Source: Nocardioides sp. SYSU D00038 (lineage in GTDB: Bacteria > Actinomycetota > Actinomycetes > Propionibacteriales > Nocardioidaceae). Taken from it: a DNA stretch of 64,000 nt. This document shows, piece after piece, positions 26,454 through 33,158 of the stretch. Each line of letters begins with the position of its first letter. Position 1 is the stretch's first letter. Position numbers and translations under genes: made by a program. Below the pieces are notes generated by a model. The model was not told where the DNA came from, searched no databases, and saw only the letters and a program-made list of their open reading frames with translations. The stretch is taken from assembly GCF_016924665.1 (NCBI RefSeq), contig NZ_JAFFJT010000025.1, forward strand, positions 62,001 through 126,000, given 5' to 3'.

Positions 26454-27457
26454 GCGACCGCCTTGATCAGCTTGAGCGTGGCCCGCTCCAGCGCGGCCTG
26501 GCGGACGTCGGGGTTGGGGTAGCTGCGGCGGGTGACCCGCTCGATGGTGAGGCCCTGCTCGTAGGCCTGGATCACCCGCGGGTCGACGTACGACGAGCGC
26601 GCGAGGGTGGGTGTGTTGCCGAGGAACTCCGCGACCTCGCGCATCGCCCCGGCCACCGCGCGCTTGCGCGACGCGCGGGTCTGCCCCGGCTCCGGCGACT
26701 CGGCCAGGGCAGCCGCCGCGAGCACGGTCGCGTGCCAGGTGCGGAAGTCCTTGGCCGTGGCCTCCATGCCGGTGCTCTCGCGGACGTAGTCGTTGACCAG
26801 CTCGGGCAGCACCGAGCGCCAGCCGCGGCCGTGCTTGTAGGCGAGCAGCCGCGGGTCGTCCCTGGTCTTGCGGCGGCGCATCACCTCGATCGCGTCGACG
26901 ACGGTGCGGTCGTCGATCTCGATCCGGTGGTCGACCCCCGACTTGCCCACGAACGTGAACACCAGCTTGTCCTGCCGGCGCCGCACGTGGCGCCGTTCGA
27001 GCGTCGTGAGGCCGAAGCTGCCGTTCTCGTCGGCGTAGACGTCGTTGCCGATGCGGAAGTAGCCGAGGTCGAGGAGCCGCACCGATGCCGCGCACGCCCG
27101 CGCCAGCGGCATCCCCTCCGACCCCAGGTCGGTCAGCACCCGCTCCCGCGCCTTGACCAGCGCCCGGCCGAACATGAGCATCCGGTCGAACTTCTCCGCG
27201 TCGCGCCGGGTGCGCCACTCCGGGTGGTAGAGGTACTGCCGCCGCCCCGCGTCGTCGGTGCCGACCGCCTGGAGGTGGCCGTTGGCGTAGGGCGTCACCC
27301 ACACGTCGCGCCACGCCGGGGGAATCACCAGCGCCCGCACCCGCTCGGCGTCCTCCTCGGGCAGCCGCTGGCCGTGCTGGTCGAGGTAGACGAACCCCCG
27401 CCCCGCACGTCGTCTCGTCCAGCCCGGCTGGTCCGGTGAGGTGCGGCGCAGACGCAT
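26450..27457 (-). CDS. DNA topoisomerase IB (poxvirus-like)
   Basis: 335 residues, the short bacterial topoisomerase IB. The N-terminal domain includes RGFVYLDQHGQRL and PPAWRDVWVTPYANGHLQAVG. The catalytic domain has RIGNDVYADENGSFGLTTL, the KDFRTWHATV segment with catalytic Arg and His, and the active Tyr290 in ARSSYVDPRV. It relaxes supercoils through a 3'-phosphotyrosyl intermediate. It is the first gene of a two-gene operon with the macro-domain protein. The 73-bp array and a palindromic element lie upstream. Confidence 0.93.
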   Translation of the reverse strand: MRLRRTSPDQPGWTRRRAGRGFVYLDQHGQRLPEEDAERVRALVIPPAWRDVWVTPYANGHLQAVGTDDAGRRQYLYHPEWRTRRDAEKFDRMLMFGRALVKARERVLTDLGSEGMPLARACAASVRLLDLGYFRIGNDVYADENGSFGLTTLERRHVRRRQDKLVFTFVGKSGVDHRIEIDDRTVVDAIEVMRRRKTRDDPRLLAYKHGRGWRSVLPELVNDYVRESTGMEATAKDFRTWHATVLAAAALAESPEPGQTRASRKRAVAGAMREVAEFLGNTPTLARSSYVDPRVIQAYEQGLTIERVTRRSYPNPDVRQAALERATLKLIKAVA

Positions 27458-27634
27458 GCCCCGAGCCTAGGTGGCACCCCCCGGCCGGACAGGTCTCCCT
27501 TGGGGTGAGGCCAGGCATCGCCGACCCGGCGCTCGTTGTCGCCGGTGTGGGCCGACCCGACGTCGATTGACGACGGCTCGGCGATCGGTGAGTGGGCTTC
27601 CGGCGTCTCGTGGCGACGGGCGGATCGGCGGGGG

Positions 27635-27911
27635 CCGGTGAGTGAGCCCCCATCCGACGCGCGGAAACCGAGGCCTGCTCACCGCCACCCTGGGCCACCA
27701 CCAGGCAGCGGTGAGCCAGCCCCCACCCAACGCGCGGAAACCGAGGCCTGCTCACCGCCACCCCGGGCCACCACCAGGCAGCGGTGAGCCAGCCCCCACC
27801 CAACGCGCGCAAACCGAGGCCTGCTCACCGCCACCCCGGGCCACCACCAGGCAGCGGTGAGCCAGCCCCCACCCAACGCGCGCAAACCGAGGCCTGCTCA
27901 CCGCCACCCGC
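27635..27911. repeat. 73-bp tandem repeat array (second copy)
   Basis: Nearly four units with exact 73-bp spacing; GCGGTGAG (or GCCGGTGAG in the first) starts at 27635, 27708, 27781 and 27854. Units 2-4 are almost identical, differing at CGCGGAAAC versus CGCGCAAAC and a few other bases. Each contains GCGGTGAG and CTCACCGC about 44 bases apart. The family is the same as the array at 16.0 kb, though units between arrays are diverged. The array lies upstream of topoisomerase IB. Confidence 0.85.
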
Positions 27912-27952
27912 GGAACGACGGTTGGCCAACCAGGTAAGGACTTCGTCGTTCC
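27912..27952. promoter_or_regulatory. Nested inverted repeats next to the 73-bp array
   Basis: GGAACGAC (27912-27919) and GTCGTTCC (27945-27952) form an 8-bp stem. Inside it is the perfect 12-base palindrome GGTTGGCCAACC (27920-27931). It is 21 bases past the stop of the FAD-binding gene, so terminator function is possible, or operator function for the genes downstream. The rest of 27458-27634 shows no gene, only sequence resembling the repeat family of 40.2 kb. Confidence 0.4.
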
Positions 27953-27973
27953 CGACCAGCGGTCGACCAGCGG

Positions 27974-29407
27974 TCAACCGGCGGACCGGCAGACCTCGGG
28001 CAGCAGGTGGGCGAGGGTGGCGGCCTGGGCACGGATCTCGGGGACGGCGGTGGTCTCCCAGAGGGTGCCCTTGCGGGGCGGACCGACGACGAAGAGACCG
28101 GGGACGGGCTGGCCGGAGACGTCGAGGACCTCGCCGTCGGGGGTGCAGGTGACGCCGAGGCGCAGCTCGTCGGGAGCCAGGGTGCCGCGGCGGACGAGGG
28201 TCGCGAGCAGCGGGTCGGCGGTGCGGGAGACGTCGGTGAGCGGGCCGGTGCAGTTGACGACCGCGTCGGCCCACACCGAGTCGGGGCGCTCGGCGAGGTG
28301 GACCTCGCAGCGGCGGCCGTGGTCCTCGACCGCGCGCACGCCGCCGGCGACCAGCTCGAGCCGGCCCTCGGTGCGGTAGGCGGCGATCCGGTCGGCGACG
28401 CCGGGGGCCATCCGGTGCCGGCGCACCTCCCACTCCCGCGCGTACGACGCCAGGAACCGCCGTTGCTCAGCCGGCCCGAGCCGCTGCCACAGCGACTGGG
28501 TGGGAGCCCGGAGGCCGTCGACCACCGCGCGCCAGTCGACGCCCTGCCGGCGGGCGGCCTCGACCTGGCCGCGGAACAGCTCGGCGAGCTGGTCGGCGGT
28601 CACCGGGCCGCTGACCGGCACCGGGCTGAGCCAGGCTGTCGAGCTCTGCTCGATGTGGGGCTCGGGCAGCAGGCCCTGGCGGCTGGCCATCACGACCCGG
28701 CGCCCCGGGGCGTCGTCGAGGAGCGTGATCGCGGTGTCGACGGCGGTCAGCCCGCTGCCGGCGAGCACGACGGTGGCGTCGGCCGGGAGCGCGGCGATCC
28801 GCTCGACGTCCCACGGGTCGGCGAGGTGCCACGGCGCGTCGGGGAGCGGCTGCCCGCCGGCCTCGAGGCGCGCCGGGGTCTGGTTGCCGTAGGCGAGCAC
28901 GACGGCCTCGGCGCGGGTGGCCTCGCCGGCGGAGTGGACCTCGAAGCCGCCGGGCACGGCGACGACGTCGTCGACCCGGGTGGGACTGACGGCGAGCCGG
29001 TCGTCGGCGAGGCGCTCCAGCGTCTCGGTGAGGTAGGCCGCGTAGTCGCGGCGCGGCAGGAACGCCTGCGCGTCGGGCTCACGCCCGGTGCGGGCAGCCC
29101 ACTCGACCAGGTCGGAGGGGATGTCGGGGAAGGCGCTCATGTGGCGCGAGCGCACGTTGAGCAGGTGGCGCGGGTCGGTGGTGCCGTAGGCGATGCCCCG
29201 CCCCAGCACGCCGGACGCCTCGTGGATCGTGACCCGCAGGTCGTGGGAGCGCGAGGCCAGCAGGTGGATCGCGGTCAGCATCCCGCTGGCGCCACCGCCC
29301 ACGATCGCGACCCGGCGCGCGCCGTCCCGCTGCCACTGCTGCTGTCCGGGCGGGGCCTCGGGCACCACCGTCGACGCCACACCCGCACCCTGCGAAGACC
29401 TGTCCAC
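27974..29407 (-). CDS. FAD/NAD(P)-binding protein (FAD-NAD(P)-binding, YdhS-like)
   Basis: 477 residues. The N-terminal VAIVGGGASGMLTAIHLL is a Rossmann dinucleotide motif, followed by GRGIAYGTTDPRHLLNVRS, typical of the FAD-NAD(P)-binding family (PF13454). A second Rossmann motif, VVLAGSGLTAVDTAITLLD, binds NAD(P), and the C terminus has PGLFVVGPPRKGTLWETTAVPEI... type FAD contacts. Members act as hydroxylases or reductases of unknown substrate. GTG 29407 is the likely start. A TAGACT hexamer just upstream suggests its own promoter and a leaderless message, separate from the M20 gene 28 bases before. Confidence 0.88.
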   Translation of the reverse strand: MDRSSQGAGVASTVVPEAPPGQQQWQRDGARRVAIVGGGASGMLTAIHLLASRSHDLRVTIHEASGVLGRGIAYGTTDPRHLLNVRSRHMSAFPDIPSDLVEWAARTGREPDAQAFLPRRDYAAYLTETLERLADDRLAVSPTRVDDVVAVPGGFEVHSAGEATRAEAVVLAYGNQTPARLEAGGQPLPDAPWHLADPWDVERIAALPADATVVLAGSGLTAVDTAITLLDDAPGRRVVMASRQGLLPEPHIEQSSTAWLSPVPVSGPVTADQLAELFRGQVEAARRQGVDWRAVVDGLRAPTQSLWQRLGPAEQRRFLASYAREWEVRRHRMAPGVADRIAAYRTEGRLELVAGGVRAVEDHGRRCEVHLAERPDSVWADAVVNCTGPLTDVSRTADPLLATLVRRGTLAPDELRLGVTCTPDGEVLDVSGQPVPGLFVVGPPRKGTLWETTAVPEIRAQAATLAHLLPEVCRSAG

Positions 29408-29414
29408 CCGACCA

Positions 29415-29420
29415 AGTCTA
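29415..29420 (-). promoter_or_regulatory. -10 element, probable leaderless transcript
   Basis: On the minus strand TAGACT (29420-29415) fits the actinobacterial -10 consensus TAnnnT and is 7 bases before the GTG start of the FAD-binding gene, so the first transcribed base would be at or next to the start codon. The surrounding 29406-29450 is unusually AT-rich for the window. No clear -35 is visible. Confidence 0.4.
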
Positions 29421-29435
29421 GTGGATAGGTTTGAT

Positions 29436-30791
29436 TTAGCGAGAAACCGCGCCGAGTTCGCCCAGGTTGCGCAGCAGCAGCGCCTCGGCGAGCACCACCC
29501 GCTCGAACTCGGCCAGGTGCAGCCCCTCGTTGGCGCCGTGGGCCCGGGTATCGGGGTCCTCGACGCCGGTGACCAGCACGCTGGCCTGCGGGAACGCCTC
29601 GAGGAACTCCGCGATGAACGGGATCGAGCCGCCCACCCCCATGTCGACCGGGGCAGTGCCGTCCCAGGCCTCGCTGAACGCCGCCCGCGCCGCGTCGTAC
29701 GCCGGGCCGGTGGCGTCGATGACCGTGGGCTCGCCGGAGTCGGCGAGGGTCACGGTGAGCTGTGCTCCCCACGGCACGTGCGCCTCGAGGTGCCGGGTCA
29801 GCGCGGCCCAGGCGTCGGCGGCCGTGTCCCCGGGGGCCACCCGCAGCGAGAGCATGGCCCGCGCCGAGGCGGTGAGGGTGTTGCTGGCGTTCTCGGCCTT
29901 GGGCGCGTCGATGCCGGTGATCGTCAGCGCCGGCTGGGTCCACAGCCGCTCGACGGCCGGCCCGCGACCCACCCACGAGACGCCCTCGGCGATGCCCGAC
30001 TCGGCGCGCAGCCGGTCCTCGGGGTAGACGACGTCGGCCGCCGGCCCGCTCACCAGGCCGTCGACGGCCAGCGCACCGTCGTCGTCGTAGAGGGTCGCGA
30101 GCAGGCGCGTGAGCGTCATCAGCGCGTCGGGCACCAGCCCGCCCCACATGCCGGAGTGGACCGCGTGGTCGAGCGTGCGCACCTCGACGTAGCCGCGGGC
30201 CAGCCCGCGCAGGCTCGTGGTGAGGGCGGGCTCGCCGATGCCCCAGTTGCCGGAGTCGGCGATCACGATCACGTCGGAGGCCAGCGCGTCGTGGTGCTTC
30301 TCGAGCAGCGCGGTGAGGGTCTCCGAGCCGATCTCCTCCTCCCCCTCGACGAAGAGCACGACGTTGACCGGCAGGTCGTCGCCGAACGCGCGGACGGCGC
30401 CGAGGTGGGCGGCGATGCCGGCCTTGTCGTCGGCCGCGCCCCGGCCGTAGAGGCGACCGCCGCGCTCGGTGGGCTCGAACGGCGGGGAGTCCCAGTCGGC
30501 GTGGTCGTTCTCGGGCTGGACGTCGTGGTGGGCGTAGAGCAGGACCGTCGGCGCCCCCTCGGGGCCGGCCTTGCGCGCGATGACCGCGGGGTGCCCGCCC
30601 TCCTCGGCGACGATGTCGACGGGGTCGAAGCCCTCGGCACGGAACAGCTCGGCCACCGCCTCCGCACTGCGCCGCACCTCGCCGGCACGGGCGGGGTCGG
30701 CGCTGACGGACTCGATGCGCACCAGGTCCTCGAGATCGGTGCGCAGCTGCGGGAGGAGGCCCTGCACGCGGGCCGCGAGGTCGTCGGTCAT
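29436..30791 (-). CDS. M20-family metallodipeptidase
   Basis: 451 residues from ATG 30791. The five metal and catalytic positions of M20 peptidases are clear: His in YAHHDVQP, bridging Asp in GRGAADDKAGI, catalytic/ligand Glu pair in FVEGEEEIGS, Asp in IADSGNWG, and His in HGANEGLHLAEFE. It cleaves dipeptides such as cysteinylglycine or carnosine-like peptides in the cytoplasm. TTG 30803 is an alternative start; it would overlap the upstream gene as TTGA, which also favours coupling. It follows the sterol-carrier-like gene. Confidence 0.93.
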   Translation of the reverse strand: MTDDLAARVQGLLPQLRTDLEDLVRIESVSADPARAGEVRRSAEAVAELFRAEGFDPVDIVAEEGGHPAVIARKAGPEGAPTVLLYAHHDVQPENDHADWDSPPFEPTERGGRLYGRGAADDKAGIAAHLGAVRAFGDDLPVNVVLFVEGEEEIGSETLTALLEKHHDALASDVIVIADSGNWGIGEPALTTSLRGLARGYVEVRTLDHAVHSGMWGGLVPDALMTLTRLLATLYDDDGALAVDGLVSGPAADVVYPEDRLRAESGIAEGVSWVGRGPAVERLWTQPALTITGIDAPKAENASNTLTASARAMLSLRVAPGDTAADAWAALTRHLEAHVPWGAQLTVTLADSGEPTVIDATGPAYDAARAAFSEAWDGTAPVDMGVGGSIPFIAEFLEAFPQASVLVTGVEDPDTRAHGANEGLHLAEFERVVLAEALLLRNLGELGAVSR

Positions 30792-30799
30792 GGCCCGAC

Positions 30800-31177
30800 T
30801 CAATCACGGCCCGGTGCGTCGCCGAGCGGGAGGTACGGCGCCAGGTCGGCCCGCTCGCCGCTGGCCGACACCCGGCCCTCGGCCACCGCGTCGCGCCACG
30901 CCAGCTCGCCGGTCGCGAGCGAGATCCAGGTGAGCGGGTCGGTCTCGACCACGGCCGGCGGCGTGCCCCGGGTGTGGCGCACCCCGGGGATCACCTGGGC
31001 GGCGGCGTACGGCGGCACCCGCACCTCCACCGACGCGCCGGGCGCGGGGGGGGGGGGGGGGGGCCGGGGGGGGGGGGGGGGGGCCGGGGGGGGGGGGGCC
31101 CGCGCGCGCCCCCCGGCGACCCGGCCGAGGGCCGCGGCGACGTCGGCGGCCGGTGCGGGACGCAGGCGGGCGGGCAT
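30800..31177 (-). CDS. Sterol-carrier-family protein with a poly-G-damaged centre
   Basis: 125 residues as read. The N terminus [20 protein letters not shown] and C-terminal half ([57 protein letters not shown]) match the actinobacterial sterol carrier family (SCP2-like). Between them the translation is a run of Pro and Ala, caused by poly-C on this strand (poly-G at 31046-31098). Homologues I recall have ordinary sequence here, so the middle is probably a sequence error and the true length is unknown. It would bind a lipid. Divergent from the Nei-type gene 31 bases away. Confidence 0.75.
   Translation of the reverse strand: MPARLRPAPAADVAAALGRVAGGRARAPPPPAPPPPPRPPPPPPAPGASVEVRVPPYAAAQVIPGVRHTRGTPPAVVETDPLTWISLATGELAWRDAVAEGRVSASGERADLAPYLPLGDAPGRD
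31046..31098. other. Poly-G tract, probable sequencing or assembly artefact
   Basis: Three runs of 18, 18 and 13 G separated by CC at 20-base spacing, then CCCGCGCGCGCC. Nothing comparable occurs in the rest of the window. It interrupts a coding region and keeps the frame open only because GGG/CCC codons contain no stops. Two-colour Illumina chemistry reads missing signal as G, which is a common cause of such tracts. Confidence 0.7.
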
Positions 31178-31208
31178 GGCGCGACAGTAGTCCCGGCACA
31201 CTGGGGAG

Positions 31209-32045
31209 GTGCCGGAGGGGGACAGCGTCTTCAGGCTCGCGCGGCGACTGGACCGGTCGCTGCTGGGCCGCACCGTGGTGCGCTCGGACCTGCGGGTGCC
31301 GCACCTCGCGACCACCGACCTCGCGGGGCGCGAGGTCGTGGAGCACGCGACCCACGGCAAGCACCTGCTCACCCGCTTCTCCGGCGGCGCCACCCTCCAC
31401 AGCCACCTGCTCATGGACGGCGAGTGGACCGTGACCCGGCCCGGCCGCGTCCTGCCCCGCCGGCTCCACCACGAGCTGCGGGTCGTGCTCGAGGCCGACA
31501 CGGGCAGCACCGCCTGGGGCCTGCGCCTCCACCAGCTCGCGGTGGTGGCGACCGTCGACGAGCAGCAGCTGGTCGGCCACCTGGGACCGGACCCGCTCCG
31601 CGACGACTGGGACCCCGATGAGGCCGCCCTCCGCCTCGGCGCCGAGCCCGCCACGCCGCTCGTCTCGGCGCTGCTCGACCAGACCCGGATCGCCGGCCTG
31701 GGCAACCTGTGGGCGAACGAGCTCGCGTTCCTGACCGGGCGCAGCCCCTGGACCCCGATGGGCGAGCTGGACGTGCCGGCGCTGGTCGAGCGCGCGGCCC
31801 GCGCGCTGCGCCACTCGGCCCTGGTGCCGGGCGCCTACCAGGTCACCACCGGCCGGTCCCGGCGCGGGGAGGACCACTGGGTCGCCGGCCGGCAGCGACG
31901 CCCGTGCCTGCGCTGCGGCACCGGGGTGCGGATGGTCGACGAGCTGCCCGACGACCCGGCCCACCGGCGCACCTGGTGGTGCCCGCACTGCCAGCCGGGG
32001 CCCGGGCCCGAGTCGCGCCGGGCCACACCGCGCCGGTCGCGCTAG
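31209..32045 (+). CDS. nei2: Nei2/Fpg-type DNA glycosylase-AP lyase
   Basis: 278 residues from GTG 31209. The mature N terminus PEGD supplies the catalytic Pro2 and Glu3, and HGKHLL carries the conserved Lys. The helix-two-turn-helix [15 protein letters not shown] (here [15 protein letters not shown]) and the C-terminal zinc finger CLRC...CPHC complete the Fpg/Nei fold; AGLGNLW is typical of actinobacterial endonuclease VIII. It removes oxidised bases and nicks the abasic strand. The stop overlaps the next, convergent gene at CTAG. The tail beyond the zinc finger is Arg-rich. Confidence 0.93.
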   Translation: MPEGDSVFRLARRLDRSLLGRTVVRSDLRVPHLATTDLAGREVVEHATHGKHLLTRFSGGATLHSHLLMDGEWTVTRPGRVLPRRLHHELRVVLEADTGSTAWGLRLHQLAVVATVDEQQLVGHLGPDPLRDDWDPDEAALRLGAEPATPLVSALLDQTRIAGLGNLWANELAFLTGRSPWTPMGELDVPALVERAARALRHSALVPGAYQVTTGRSRRGEDHWVAGRQRRPCLRCGTGVRMVDELPDDPAHRRTWWCPHCQPGPGPESRRATPRRSR

Positions 32046-32695
32046 CCGGCGACCGCGAGGCAGCGGCGGCCCAGCACCACCGAGAGTGCCATCGGCCCGC
32101 CCAGCAGCACCGCCACCTCTAGCCAGAGCAGCGCGTCGGTGCCGGGGGTCAGGGTCATCGACACCAGCACCGTGGCGGGCAGCGCGAGGGCCGCGACGAC
32201 CGCGAACCGTCCGGTCGCGCGGGCGACCGGCACCCCGGCGTGCCACCAGCGGTTGCCGATGCCGGTGGCGACCAGCGACAGCACGGTGCCGACGAAGATC
32301 GCCGCGCCCACCATCTCGATGCCCGTGTCGAGGACGGCGGTGAGGGCGCTGTCGGGCGTGGCGTCGTCGGCGCGCGCGGAGAGGTTGAGCCCCTTGTCCC
32401 ACAGGAACGGCTGCGGCAGCAGCCCGAGGAGGAAGGCCCAGGCTGTGCGCCGTGACGACGCCACCGCGAGCGTAGTCTGGAACGCCGGCGCCACCTCCGC
32501 GACGGTGCCGAAGTCGGCGACCGCCCGCCGCTCGGCGGCCGCGCGGTCGAGACCGGCGGCGACGTAGGCGTCGGTGGCGTCCGCGAGGTGGTCGGCGGCC
32601 TCGCGCACCAGGCCCCGGCGGACCCGCTGCGGTCCGCGCAGGGCGGCGCCGAGCTCGCGGACGTGGTCGGTCACCGGCGTGGTCATGGGGGTCAT
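32042..32695 (-). CDS. Permease-prefix domain 1 membrane protein
   Basis: 217 residues from ATG 32695. An N-terminal helical region GPQRVRRGLVREAADHLADA, YVAAGLDRAAAERRAVADFG matches the permease prefix domain 1 seen before PadR-linked membrane proteins. Four to five membrane helices follow. ATG 32758 is an alternative start that overlaps the PadR stop as ATGA, but the extra N-terminal residues look unconserved. It is co-transcribed with PadR, a frequent arrangement in which the membrane protein may modulate or sense for the regulator; mechanism unknown. Confidence 0.75.
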   Translation of the reverse strand: MTPMTTPVTDHVRELGAALRGPQRVRRGLVREAADHLADATDAYVAAGLDRAAAERRAVADFGTVAEVAPAFQTTLAVASSRRTAWAFLLGLLPQPFLWDKGLNLSARADDATPDSALTAVLDTGIEMVGAAIFVGTVLSLVATGIGNRWWHAGVPVARATGRFAVVAALALPATVLVSMTLTPGTDALLWLEVAVLLGGPMALSVVLGRRCLAVAG

Positions 32696-32754
32696 GGTCG
32701 CCCGACCCACCCCGGCAGCACCATCGGGGCAACCCCCCATTTCGTGCGCCCGGG

Positions 32755-33075
32755 TCATGCCGGTCCCAGCACGCCGTCGACCACCCGCGAGAACACCTGC
32801 CACTCGCTGCGTGCCTCGCGGAGCTGGCGCCGGCCGGCCCGCGAGAGCCGGTAGGTGCGGCGCCGCCGCCCGCCGACCTCCGACCAGTCCGACTCGAGGT
32901 AGCCGGCAGCCTCCAGCCGCCTCAGCGCGGGGTAGACGGTGCCGGTGGGCAGGTCGAGCTCGCCGCCGCTGCGCGCCGAGAGCGCCTCGATGATCGCGTA
33001 GCCGTGGAGGGGCGCGGCCTCGACCACGGCCAGGATCAGCGGGTCGAGGTGCCCGCGCAGCGCGTCCGCCTTCAT
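32755..33075 (-). CDS. PadR-family transcriptional regulator
   Basis: 106 residues, the short PadR-s2 type. The winged helix is clear: LILAVVEAAPLHGYAIIEAL, ELDLPTGTVYPALRRLEAAGYLES, and the wing SEVGGRRRRTYRLSRAGRRQL. PadR proteins repress efflux genes and open upon drug binding. Divergent from the MMPL exporter; the 83-base gap holds several inverted repeats including one next to its own start codon, so it probably controls both directions. Confidence 0.92.
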   Translation of the reverse strand: MKADALRGHLDPLILAVVEAAPLHGYAIIEALSARSGGELDLPTGTVYPALRRLEAAGYLESDWSEVGGRRRRTYRLSRAGRRQLREARSEWQVFSRVVDGVLGPA

Positions 33076-33138
33076 GTAGACAGCCTACACATGCCCGCGC
33101 TATACAGGGACCTATAAGTTGCCTGTCTACCTATAGAC
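33075..33138. promoter_or_regulatory. Candidate PadR operator cluster between padR and MMPL gene
   Basis: TGTAG-N5-CTACA spans 33075-33089, and GTCTA-N4-TAGAC spans 33125-33138. In addition GTAGACAG (33076-33083) is the exact reverse complement of CTGTCTAC (33123-33130), so the two sites are related. The region is AT-rich compared with its surroundings and includes TATACA and TATAAG, possible -10 elements. PadR control of both divergent genes is inferred from position. Confidence 0.55.
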
Positions 33139-33158
33139 GACCTACGCATGGAGCACCG

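Noticed and set aside
29401..29450. AT-rich stretch as an IdeR or sulfur-regulator site
   Set aside because: It matches no operator consensus I can state; only a -10 element is supported.
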